From the NCBI GenBank assembly GCA_900539185.1, contig UQBG01000028.1, positions 1 to 23,520 on the forward strand: a DNA stretch of 23,520 bases, given 5' to 3'. The notes under the pieces were generated by a model. The model saw only the letters and a list, made by a program, of their open reading frames with translations, searched no databases and was not told where the DNA came from. The position numbers and the translations under genes were made by a program. Positions 1-6,577 of this stretch are shown one piece after another; position 1 is the first letter of the stretch, and every line of letters begins with the position of its first letter. The DNA comes from an uncultured Clostridium sp. (GTDB lineage: Bacteria; Bacillota; Clostridia; Lachnospirales; Lachnospiraceae).

Positions 1-2
1 CC

Positions 3-239
3 GGTGGTGTTGCTACATCTGCACTTGAGATGAGCCAGAACTCTGAGAGACTTTCATGGAGCTTCGAAGAGGTAGATGGTAAGCTGAAGGGTATCATGGA
101 GACCATTTACGCTAACATTTCTGATGCTGCTAAGAGATACGATATGACAGTTGGTGGAAACGCTGACTATGTAGCTGGTGCTAATATCGCTGGTTTCGAG
201 AAGGTCGTAGATGCTATGCTTGCACAGGGTGTTTGCTAA
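3..239 (+). CDS. gdhA: NADP-type glutamate dehydrogenase, C-terminal end (partial)
   Basis: This is the last 78 codons of a gene whose start lies left of the window. The reading frame is open from base 3 and stops at TAA 237-239. The residues include SALEMSQNS, the LSWSFEEVD stretch and the ending GANIAGFEKVVDAMLAQGV, which I recognise as the C-terminus of hexameric NADP-dependent glutamate dehydrogenase. The family makes glutamate from 2-oxoglutarate, ammonium and NADPH in the cytoplasm, the main ammonium-assimilation step in many gut Clostridia. The catalytic lysine and nucleotide-binding parts are outside the window, so cofactor choice is inferred only from the similarity of this tail. A strong terminator follows, so the gene probably ends its own transcript. 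Confidence 0.9.
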   Translation, partial: GGVATSALEMSQNSERLSWSFEEVDGKLKGIMETIYANISDAAKRYDMTVGGNADYVAGANIAGFEKVVDAMLAQGVC

Positions 240-275
240 TTACGAATTTATAAGATAATAATATAAAATATAGGG

Positions 276-310
276 AAGTCCCGGAAATGTTGAATTTCCG
301 GGACTTTTCG
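276..310 (+). terminator. Rho-independent terminator of gdhA
   Basis: A perfect stem pairs GTCCCGGAAAT (278-288) with ATTTCCGGGAC (294-304) around the 5-base loop GTTGA. It extends by A-T pairs into the following TTTT (305-308), and a further T-rich run comes at 311-319. It sits 36 bases after the gdhA stop. Confidence 0.9.
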
Positions 311-319
311 TTCTTTTTG

Positions 320-348
320 TTGCTGAAAAAAGACACAATCGGTATAAT
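320..348 (+). promoter_or_regulatory. Sigma-A type promoter for the asparaginase-like unit
   Basis: A consensus -10 TATAAT (343-348) lies 17 bases after a weak -35 TTGCTG (320-325), just past the gdhA terminator. Transcription would begin near 354-356, leaving a very short leader before the GGAGG at 361-365. A second TATAAT at 353-358 is less suitable because its start point would fall inside the ribosome binding site. Confidence 0.6.
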
Positions 349-373
349 ACTATATAATATGGAGGACGATAGT

Positions 374-1381
374 ATGAAGATTGCAGTGATCATGACCGGA
401 GGTACCATCGGAAGCCGGTTGGAAACGGATGGCTGGATTGCGCCGAACCGGGAACAGCCATTTGCACTTATAGAAAAATATAAAGAAGAATACGGTACAG
501 TCACTGAAACGGTAGAATTTGATTGTGAGATGCCGTATCAGATTCTGAGTGAGAATTTAGATGCAGACCATCTCATGCAGTTGGTAGATGCAGTTCGAAC
601 ACAATTAGAGAAAGAACGGTATGATAGTCTGATTGTTTGCCATGGAACAGATACGCTTCAGTATTCCGCGGCAATATTGAGCCTTCTGTTTGCAGAAAGC
701 GAAACACCCGTGTTTCTGGTATCCAGTAACTACCCGATCGAAGATGAACGGGCCAATGGGTTGGTGAACTTTCATTATGCGGTTGTCAGTAGCGAAAAGA
801 AGCGAAAAGGTGTATATGTCGTATACCGAAATGCAGATGGGAATACCTATATTCATAAAGGTGATCGACTGTTGGCACATCATGCCTATGAAGATGATTT
901 GCATAGTGTCGGAAATGAATATATTGGGCGATTTACTCCGACCGGTGTATGGGAAGAGCGGAAGCCGGGTGAAACAGAGAAACAGAGACAGCCGCTTGCT
1001 TTGAAGCAGGGGTATTGTGGTCTGTCGGAAGATTCTGCGGCAATCTTATGGTTGAAAGTCTATCCCGGAATGGTATATCCGCATCTGAATGAACAGGTAA
1101 AGGCAGTGCTGCTGGAAACTTATCATTCGGGAACTGTGCGGGTAACGGATGGATGGGATACATTTATAGAAGAAAAAGAGAAGTGGAAGATACCGGTATA
1201 TCTGGTAGGAGCGCAAAGTGCAGAGGAGGGCTATGAGACCATGCAGGCATATCAGAGGTGTGGAATTCAAGTGCTCCCGAATCAGGCTCCGATCGCTGCA
1301 TACTGTTGGTTATGGCTGCAGTTATCAGCAGTAAATGCCACGGAACAGACCATGAATAAGACGGAAGGACAGGATATATGA
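374..1381 (+). CDS. L-asparaginase / asparaginase-glutaminase-like protein
   Basis: This 335-residue protein of the asparaginase type I/II superfamily hydrolyses asparagine, or a related amide, to the acid and ammonia if the family role holds. The N-terminus carries TGGTIG (residues 8-13), where Thr11 would be the nucleophile. HGTDT (90-94) supplies the second catalytic Thr-Asp pair. The SENL stretch near 59-62 fits the substrate-binding serine region, and a later HKGDR segment is a candidate for the catalytic lysine. The block after HGTDT reads PVFLVSSNYPIEDERANG rather than the usual GSM/QRP form, so the protein is divergent and its substrate could differ. ATG 374 was chosen because GGAGG (361-365) precedes it by 8 bases. 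An upstream frame extension to 287 would run through the terminator. Its stop overlaps the next start as ATGA, which points to translational coupling. No signal peptide is seen, so it is probably cytoplasmic. Confidence 0.8.
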   Translation: MKIAVIMTGGTIGSRLETDGWIAPNREQPFALIEKYKEEYGTVTETVEFDCEMPYQILSENLDADHLMQLVDAVRTQLEKERYDSLIVCHGTDTLQYSAAILSLLFAESETPVFLVSSNYPIEDERANGLVNFHYAVVSSEKKRKGVYVVYRNADGNTYIHKGDRLLAHHAYEDDLHSVGNEYIGRFTPTGVWEERKPGETEKQRQPLALKQGYCGLSEDSAAILWLKVYPGMVYPHLNEQVKAVLLETYHSGTVRVTDGWDTFIEEKEKWKIPVYLVGAQSAEEGYETMQAYQRCGIQVLPNQAPIAAYCWLWLQLSAVNATEQTMNKTEGQDI

Positions 1382-2262
1382 AATCATCGCGGATACCGGG
1401 GGCGGAGATACGCTGGCGGGAGTATCGAAAGGCAGTGACAAATTATATAGCGGAAGAGATGCAGACAGGCGAAACCGTGGCGATTATCGGTGCGGGAGCC
1501 TGCGATGATATCGAAATAGGGACACTCCTGGCTCAGGGGGCGGAAATATGGCTGGCAGATATTGATACAGAGGCTATGAAATCCGTAATGCTACGGATGT
1601 CAGATCAAAATCATGTATGGGCAGAGAAGTTGCATTGGATCGAGACGGATCTGATGCAGCTATCCGACTCGGAGCGACGGGACTACGAAGATGCCTGCAT
1701 CGGTCGTGCAGTGTTAGAAACATGGTGGAACCGACGCGATCAACAGTGGAAACAGGGCTTGAATGTCTATAAGGACATTTATAAAGTCATGCGGGAACAG
1801 GCAATCCGACAGTTTGATCATGTGATTTGTCTGGGAGTAAACAGTCAGCTTTGTATCCCGCTTGTATTGCCGATCGAGAGAGAAACGAAGATGGACGATA
1901 GAGAATGGTACCAACGGGCGGTACAGAGAATCCGGCAGGAAAATGAGCGGCTGGCGCGGGCATTCCTGGCAGAAACCGGAAAGATCGCACGGAAAATGGT
2001 TCTGGGACTCGAATATACAACGATCTATCGAACACAAGCGTATCGAGAACAGCAGATCTGTCAGGCGTTGGAGGAAAACGGAAGCATCGGGCTGCATGCA
2101 TTGGAACTGCCGCGGGTAGAGGGCGCTTATCAGGTAGAACAAGAGCTGGGAGTACAGTGCCGGAGAGGTGCCGTTCAGATCAAAGATCATCAGTATATGC
2201 TTTGGCCGTTTTCGGAAGAAAAAACGTATCTTATGGTCATTTTCAAACTCTTAACGATATGA
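1378..2262 (+). CDS. Putative SAM-dependent methyltransferase-like (Rossmann fold) protein
   Basis: This protein has 294 residues and I cannot assign it to a named family. The clearest feature is VAIIGAGACDD (residues 34-44), followed by IWLADID. Together they look like motif I and motif II of a class I S-adenosylmethionine methyltransferase: a glycine-rich loop, then an acidic residue ending the second strand. HVICLGVNSQL further on could be the motif IV strand, and the C-terminal WPFSEEKTYLMVIFKL resembles the closing beta strands of this fold. The ATG overlaps the stop of the asparaginase-like gene by four bases, so the two are almost certainly co-transcribed and coupled. The substrate is unknown. 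A nucleotide-binding protein of another class with the same fold is possible. The TGA at 2260-2262 directly abuts the -10 of the next promoter. Confidence 0.6.
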   Translation: MKSSRIPGAEIRWREYRKAVTNYIAEEMQTGETVAIIGAGACDDIEIGTLLAQGAEIWLADIDTEAMKSVMLRMSDQNHVWAEKLHWIETDLMQLSDSERRDYEDACIGRAVLETWWNRRDQQWKQGLNVYKDIYKVMREQAIRQFDHVICLGVNSQLCIPLVLPIERETKMDDREWYQRAVQRIRQENERLARAFLAETGKIARKMVLGLEYTTIYRTQAYREQQICQALEENGSIGLHALELPRVEGAYQVEQELGVQCRRGAVQIKDHQYMLWPFSEEKTYLMVIFKLLTI

Positions 2263-2268
2263 TATAAT
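2241..2268 (+). promoter_or_regulatory. Promoter upstream of lepB
   Basis: A consensus -10 TATAAT (2263-2268) begins at the base after the preceding stop codon. The -35 is weak (TTTCAA 2241-2246, spacing 16). Transcription from here would give a leader of about 120 bases before the lepB start. Confidence 0.5.
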
Positions 2269-2303
2269 GAGCGTAGCAATGAGCAGTGCAAAAGTCAAGA
2301 AAA

Positions 2304-2356
2304 TCAGAATCCCGTGCTTGCACGACGGATTCTGAGTTGCCCCCCTTTTATAGGGC
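2304..2356 (+). promoter_or_regulatory. Structured 5' leader of lepB (two hairpins)
   Basis: Hairpin 1 pairs TCAGAATCC (2304-2312) with GGATTCTGA (2327-2335). It continues inward as CGTG-CTTG-CACG with a two-base AC bulge, a stable CUUG tetraloop arrangement. Hairpin 2 pairs GCCC (2339-2342) with GGGC (2353-2356). A run GTCGT (2364-2368) could instead pair with ACGAC (2322-2326), which would disturb hairpin 1. There is no T-run immediately after hairpin 1, so it is not a standard terminator. I do not recognise a known riboswitch class. Confidence 0.5.
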
Positions 2357-2393
2357 GAAAGCAGTCGTCATTTAATTTGAAAGGTATAGATCA

Positions 2394-3095
2394 TTGAAAG
2401 ACAACAAAGAGATAACCGAAGATGAAATTGAACAATTAGAGCAGGAGATATCGGAAGTCAATCATCGGATTGAAAAACGGGAGCGGGAACACCGACAGGT
2501 GGAAGAACAGCTTACACCCGGAGAACGGGCGTGGAGAAAGATTCAGAACTTCATATACGCCTATGTACTGCCGGTTCTTTATGGCGTGGTAGCGGCACTG
2601 ATCGTAACACAGGTGATGTACTTTCACGCACGGGTACCGTCCGGTTCTATGGAGACTACGATTATGACAAAGGATAGAATCGTAGGAAATCGTATGGTAT
2701 ACTGGTTTGGAAAACCGGATTATGGAGATATTATTATATTCTGGAGCGAAGAGTACGAAGAGTTCATGGTGAAACGGGTGATCGGTTGTCCGGGTGACCG
2801 GGTAGAGATTCGGTCAGACGGTGTATATGTAAATGATCGAAAGCTGGCAGATGATTACACACAGGGAACTACAATAGCTCTGCGGGAGGATAAGAGTGCA
2901 TGGGTGGTACCGGAGGACAGTTATTTTGTTATGGGAGATAACCGGGAGAACTCGGCGGATTCCAGATATTGGACAGAGAGCTATGTGCCGATGGATGAGA
3001 TCTATGCAAAATACATGTTCCGGTATTCACTGGGATGGAACGGATGGTATCTGGACTGGAGAGAACCGATTCAGTTTTGGGCAGATGAGTCCTGA
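2394..3095 (+). CDS. lepB: Signal peptidase I
   Basis: This type I signal peptidase (233 residues, S26 family) removes signal peptides from exported proteins at the outer face of the membrane. The start is TTG 2394, with GAAAGG at 2379-2384 nine bases upstream; no ATG fits better. Residues 8-40 are highly charged and probably coiled coil (cytoplasmic). One membrane helix follows at about 56-77. PSGSM then places the catalytic serine at Ser85, and VKRVIGCPGD places the general-base lysine at Lys127. GDNRENSADSRYW (181-193) is the conserved C-terminal box. All catalytic elements are intact. The long N-terminal coiled coil is more than the minimal enzyme has. The gene leads a same-strand run through coaX, dusB and the nitroreductase. 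The exported hydrolases elsewhere in the window are plausible substrates. Confidence 0.95.
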   Translation: MKDNKEITEDEIEQLEQEISEVNHRIEKREREHRQVEEQLTPGERAWRKIQNFIYAYVLPVLYGVVAALIVTQVMYFHARVPSGSMETTIMTKDRIVGNRMVYWFGKPDYGDIIIFWSEEYEEFMVKRVIGCPGDRVEIRSDGVYVNDRKLADDYTQGTTIALREDKSAWVVPEDSYFVMGDNRENSADSRYWTESYVPMDEIYAKYMFRYSLGWNGWYLDWREPIQFWADES

Positions 3096-3120
3096 GAAGA
3101 AAAAGTAAAAGGAGACGGCA

Positions 3121-3468
3121 ATGGATCAGGATAATGTGATATTATGTGTAGCATCAAAATACGAAGAGAAGTATTATCTGAATGAGGATTTTGAGAATCT
3201 TCCGTCCTCCATTCAGAGAGAATTACAGATCATGTGTGTACTGTTTACGGAGGAAATCGGTGGCATATTGACACTGGAATTCGACAAGGCAGGTAACCTG
3301 AACTTTATTACGGCAGCCAATGAGGGTGATCTGCTGTATGATGATATCGGAAGTGCACTGAAGATAAAACAGATCCGGGAGGATCGAAAAGAACTGTTGG
3401 AGGCACTGGAAACCTACTATAAGGTGTTCTTTTTGGGAGAATCACTGGATGCAGAAGATCTGGAGTAA
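3121..3468 (+). CDS. DUF6145-like conserved protein of unknown function
   Basis: This is a small acidic cytoplasmic protein of 115 residues. AAAGGAG at 3107-3113 sits 7 bases before ATG 3121. It has no signal peptide or membrane helix. The sequence has a KYEEKYYLNEDF start, a central VLFTEEIGGILTLEF strand pair, and a C-terminal helix EDRKELLEALETYYKVFFLGE. From memory this matches the short Lachnospiraceae family labelled DUF6145, which has no known function. I could not search to confirm this. It lies 25 bases after lepB and 15 before coaX, so it is probably co-transcribed with them. The position gives no clear functional hint. Confidence 0.75.
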   Translation: MDQDNVILCVASKYEEKYYLNEDFENLPSSIQRELQIMCVLFTEEIGGILTLEFDKAGNLNFITAANEGDLLYDDIGSALKIKQIREDRKELLEALETYYKVFFLGESLDAEDLE

Positions 3469-3483
3469 AAGGAGAGGCAATAT

Positions 3484-4254
3484 ATGTTAGTAACGATAGA
3501 CGTTGGAAATTCCAACATCACTATAGGACTGTTTGATGGAGAAGAGATAAAAGGAACCTTTCGTATGACAACAAAGATTCCGCGGACCTCGGATGAATAT
3601 GGAATTTTCTTTATGGATCTTCTGACTGCGAGAAAGATCCAGATAAAGGATATCCATGCTGTAATTGTGGCATCGGTAGTGCCGGATGTCATGCACTCTC
3701 TTACGAGTGGCATTCTGAAGTATTTCCATGTGAAGCCAATCATTGTGGGACCCGGAATACGGACCGGAATCAAGCTGGCAACAGAGAATCCACGGGAGCT
3801 GGGTGCAGATCGTATCGTAGACGCGGTGGCTGCGTATGAACTGTATGGCGGACCGGTAGTTGTGATAGACTTTGGAACGGCAACGACACATGATCTGGTG
3901 ACGGCAGATGGAAGTCTGGTGGCCGGAGTCATATCACCGGGTATTCGGATATCTGCAAATACTCTTTGGAATAATGCAGCAAAGCTGCCGGAGATCGAGA
4001 TTCGGAAACCGGATAGTATATTGGCAAAGAATACGGTCACGAGTATGCAGGCCGGACTGATCTATGGAGGAATCGGACAGACGGAGTATATCGTCCGAAA
4101 GATCAAGGAAGAAGCCGGACTGGAGAAGATTAAGGTAGTCGCAACCGGTGGTTTGGGAAAAATCATTTCTCAGGAAACGACTGCTATCGATGTTTATGAT
4201 CCGGATCTGACGCTGAAAGGTCTGCGATTGATCTATGAAAAGCAGGGGAAATAG
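3484..4254 (+). CDS. coaX: Type III pantothenate kinase
   Basis: The enzyme (256 residues) phosphorylates pantothenate with ATP, the first step of coenzyme A synthesis, in the cytoplasm. The family hallmarks are present: DVGNSN (residues 6-11) for the phosphate-binding loop, GADR (107-110) with Asp109 as the expected catalytic base, and DFGTATT (129-135). Length is normal for CoaX. The residue after GTATT is His, where many members have Phe; this is probably a harmless variation. AAAGGAG ends 9 bases before ATG 3484. It is followed after only 3 bases by dusB, a pairing often seen in Firmicutes. The ASKHA fold makes confusion with type I or II kinases unlikely. Confidence 0.95.
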   Translation: MLVTIDVGNSNITIGLFDGEEIKGTFRMTTKIPRTSDEYGIFFMDLLTARKIQIKDIHAVIVASVVPDVMHSLTSGILKYFHVKPIIVGPGIRTGIKLATENPRELGADRIVDAVAAYELYGGPVVVIDFGTATTHDLVTADGSLVAGVISPGIRISANTLWNNAAKLPEIEIRKPDSILAKNTVTSMQAGLIYGGIGQTEYIVRKIKEEAGLEKIKVVATGGLGKIISQETTAIDVYDPDLTLKGLRLIYEKQGK

Positions 4255-4257
4255 AAT

Positions 4258-5229
4258 ATGGGAGCTAAGATCGGAACGATAGAGATACAGGATAAGCTGA
4301 TACTGGCACCCATGGCAGGAGTGACAGATCTTCCGTTTCGGTTGTTATGCAAAGAAGCCGGGTGTGATATCCTGTATACAGAGATGGTGAGTGCCAAGGC
4401 GATGTATTATAAAAACAAGAATACGATCCCGCTGCTGGCACTGGATGATCGGGAACACCCGATCGGACTGCAGCTGTTTGGCTCTGAACCGGAACTGATG
4501 GCGGATATGGCGAGACAGATAGAAGCTCTGGGTTTTGACTTTATTGATATTAATATGGGATGTCCGGTTCCGAAGGTATTCAATAACGGAGAAGGCTCGG
4601 CGCTGATGAAGGATCCGAAGCTGGCGGGACAGATCGTCGCCGCAATTCACCGGGCGGTGAAGATTCCGGTAACGGTAAAGATTCGAAAAGGAATCGATGA
4701 AGACCATGTGAATGCAGTAGAGATGGCAAAAGAACTGGAAGAAAACGGTGCGGCAGCGATTGCAATTCATGGAAGAACCCGAACACAGTATTATGCCGGT
4801 CATGCAGACTGGGATATTATCCGACAGGTAAAGGAAGCGGTTACGATACCGGTGATTGGTAATGGAGATATTCTGACTGCAGAGGATGTGCTTCGTATGA
4901 AACGAGAGACGGGCTGTGATGCGTTTATGATCGGACGGGGAGCGAAAGGAAACCCATGGATCTTTTCTCAGGTAAAGCAGGCCTTGGCGGGAGAAACGAT
5001 TTCCGGAAAACCTCCGGTTGATGAGGTTGTATCTATGATACTGCGTCATCTGGATATGATGATCGCATTCAAAGGCGAATATACGGGCGTTCATGAGATG
5101 CGCAAGCATGTATCCTGGTATACGACCGGGTATCCGAATTCAACCAGAATCCGGGGGCTGGTCAACGAAATAGAAACCGGGGAAGAGTTAGAAATTATAT
5201 TGAAGAAATGGCAGGAAGGCTGCCTGTAG
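4258..5229 (+). CDS. dusB: tRNA-dihydrouridine synthase (DusB type)
   Basis: This FMN-dependent enzyme of 323 residues reduces specific uridines in tRNA to dihydrouridine. The TIM-barrel start reads LAPMAGVTDLPFR (residues 16-28), where the FMN phosphate region begins. NMGCPVPKV puts the catalytic cysteine at Cys102. IHGRTRTQYYAGHADW and GNGDI match the substrate and FMN loops, and IGRGAKGNPWIF closes the flavin site. The full length and the absence of insertions fit the bacterial DusB group better than DusA or DusC. It starts 3 bases after the coaX stop, so the two are probably translated from one message. The nitroreductase follows with a 21-base gap. Confidence 0.93.
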   Translation: MGAKIGTIEIQDKLILAPMAGVTDLPFRLLCKEAGCDILYTEMVSAKAMYYKNKNTIPLLALDDREHPIGLQLFGSEPELMADMARQIEALGFDFIDINMGCPVPKVFNNGEGSALMKDPKLAGQIVAAIHRAVKIPVTVKIRKGIDEDHVNAVEMAKELEENGAAAIAIHGRTRTQYYAGHADWDIIRQVKEAVTIPVIGNGDILTAEDVLRMKRETGCDAFMIGRGAKGNPWIFSQVKQALAGETISGKPPVDEVVSMILRHLDMMIAFKGEYTGVHEMRKHVSWYTTGYPNSTRIRGLVNEIETGEELEIILKKWQEGCL

Positions 5230-5250
5230 ATAATGAAAGGAGACTATGAT

Positions 5251-5793
5251 ATGGAAGCATTGGAATGTATTAAGACAAGAAGAAGCTGTAGAAAGTTTAA
5301 GGAAGAAGCAGTATCCCATGAGGTGTTGGAAGAGGTGGTAGCGGCCGCTGCATATGCACCGTCCTGGAAGAATACGCAGATCACACGTTATATCGTAGTA
5401 GAGGACAGAGATAAGATCAATAAGATTGCAAATGATTGTGTACTGGGCTTTGAGTATAATACGAAGACGATCAGCCGTTGTCCGGTTCTGGTGGTTGTTA
5501 CTATGGTAAAGAATCGTTCCGGCTATGAGAAGGATGGTTCTTATACTACCTCAAAGGGCGATCGTTGGGAGATGTTTGATGCCGGGATTGCAACACAGAC
5601 CTTCTGCCTGGCAGCACATGATAAGGGGTTGGGATCTGTTATCATGGGTATCTTCGATGAGGCAAAGATCGCCGAGGTAATTGATATACCGGAAGGACAG
5701 CAGGTGGCTGCATTGCTGGCAGTTGGTTATCCGGCATTTCAGCCGGAGGCACCAAAGCGGAAAGAAGTGTCAGAGCTGCTGAGCTTCCAGTAG
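5251..5793 (+). CDS. Nitroreductase family flavoprotein
   Basis: This is a 180-residue member of the FMN-dependent nitroreductase-like family. The N-terminal CIKTRRSCRKFKEE is the family's FMN phosphate-binding RRSxR motif. APSWKNTQ (about residues 36-43) is the usual second FMN contact. GLGSVIMGIFDE and VAALLAVGYPA are the conserved C-terminal blocks. I chose ATG 5251 over the ATG at 5233 because AAAGGAG lies at 5236-5242, between the two, and would serve only the later start. The natural substrate cannot be told from sequence: members reduce quinones, nitroaromatics or flavins, and some act in other reductions. It ends the lepB-to-nitroreductase run. No terminator is visible in the 25 bases before the convergent superoxide dismutase gene. 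Confidence 0.85.
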   Translation: MEALECIKTRRSCRKFKEEAVSHEVLEEVVAAAAYAPSWKNTQITRYIVVEDRDKINKIANDCVLGFEYNTKTISRCPVLVVVTMVKNRSGYEKDGSYTTSKGDRWEMFDAGIATQTFCLAAHDKGLGSVIMGIFDEAKIAEVIDIPEGQQVAALLAVGYPAFQPEAPKRKEVSELLSFQ

Positions 5794-5818
5794 GGTAGAA
5801 GAAAAGAATAGAGTAGAA

Positions 5819-6445
5819 CTAGGACTGCAGAGCATGTTCATATAACGTTTCCACATAAGGCCAGTTGATAAGCTGGAACCAGGCAGCGATATAGTCAGCT
5901 CTGCGGTTTTGATATTGGAGATAATAAGCATGCTCCCAGACATCGATACATAAGAGCGGTGTTTGGGACTCTGTGATAGGTGTATTCTGATTCGGAGTGC
6001 TGAAAACGGAGAGTTTTCCGTTTTCACAGACCAGCCAGGCGTAGCCGGAGCCAAACTGTTTGACGGCGGCGTTGGTGAGCGTGCGGGTGAGGTTATCGTA
6101 AGACTCCAGATCCCGGTGAATCGCATTTGCCAGTTCGCCTTGCGGCATAGAAAAACCATGCCCCTGCATACACCGGAAGTATAACTGATGATTATAGACA
6201 CCGCCGGCGTTATTTCGAATACCGGTTTGGATATCCTCCGGCAGATCCTCCAGATGAATGAGCAGATCCCGAAGTGTCATTTCCTGCAGCTTTGGAAAAT
6301 CCACTAAGATACTATTTAAGTGCTCCACATAGGTCTTATAGTGCTTGTCATGGTGAAAGTCCAGTGTTTCCCGGCAAAGCTCCGGTTCCAGACTGTCATA
6401 TGGATATGGAAGTGGTTCATATGGAAATGGAAAATGTTCTTGCAT
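5819..6445 (-). CDS. Superoxide dismutase, Fe/Mn family
   Basis: This 208-residue enzyme converts superoxide to oxygen and hydrogen peroxide. The four metal ligands can be placed: His31 (in LDFHHDKHY), His86 (in NNAGGVYNHQ), and Asp168 and His172 (in DVWEHAYY). Metal preference is uncertain. AGG and the SxPNQ region (Gln153) resemble Mn enzymes, while VYNH resembles the Fe-type WNH arrangement, so no sodA or sodB symbol is given. I chose the ATG at 6443-6445 because GAGGA lies 8 bases upstream on the minus strand. The longer frame to 6511 adds a non-conserved N-terminus. There is no signal peptide, so it is cytoplasmic. It is transcribed divergently from the NlpC/P60 gene and converges on the nitroreductase. 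Confidence 0.93.
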   Translation of the reverse strand: MQEHFPFPYEPLPYPYDSLEPELCRETLDFHHDKHYKTYVEHLNSILVDFPKLQEMTLRDLLIHLEDLPEDIQTGIRNNAGGVYNHQLYFRCMQGHGFSMPQGELANAIHRDLESYDNLTRTLTNAAVKQFGSGYAWLVCENGKLSVFSTPNQNTPITESQTPLLCIDVWEHAYYLQYQNRRADYIAAWFQLINWPYVETLYEHALQS

Positions 6446-6497
6446 GTGTAAATCCTCGCTTTTATAGTAGTCTGACGTTATTATATGCATTTGGGAT

Positions 6498-6526
6498 TTG
6501 AATATACGCAAAGAATTTGATATACT
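6498..6526 (+). promoter_or_regulatory. Promoter of the SH3-NlpC/P60 hydrolase gene
   Basis: The -35 TTGAAT (6498-6503) and -10 TATACT (6521-6526) are separated by 17 bases, giving a leader of about 45 bases. On the opposite strand a TATAAT (6480-6485) lies just upstream and may serve the superoxide dismutase gene, but I could not find a properly spaced -35 for it. Confidence 0.6.
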
Positions 6527-6577
6527 GATTGGGTAGTTTTAAATGTTGAATGTGTAAGATCGTAAAAGAGGAATGAT

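Noticed and set aside
287..373. N-terminal extension of the asparaginase-like gene from 287
   Set aside because: The extension would start inside the gdhA terminator and upstream of the promoter. The GGAGG at 361-365 selects ATG 374.
4345..5109. A 254-codon minus-strand open frame inside dusB
   Set aside because: It lies fully within a well-supported dusB gene, has an odd His/Arg/Cys-rich composition, and lacks a convincing ribosome binding site.
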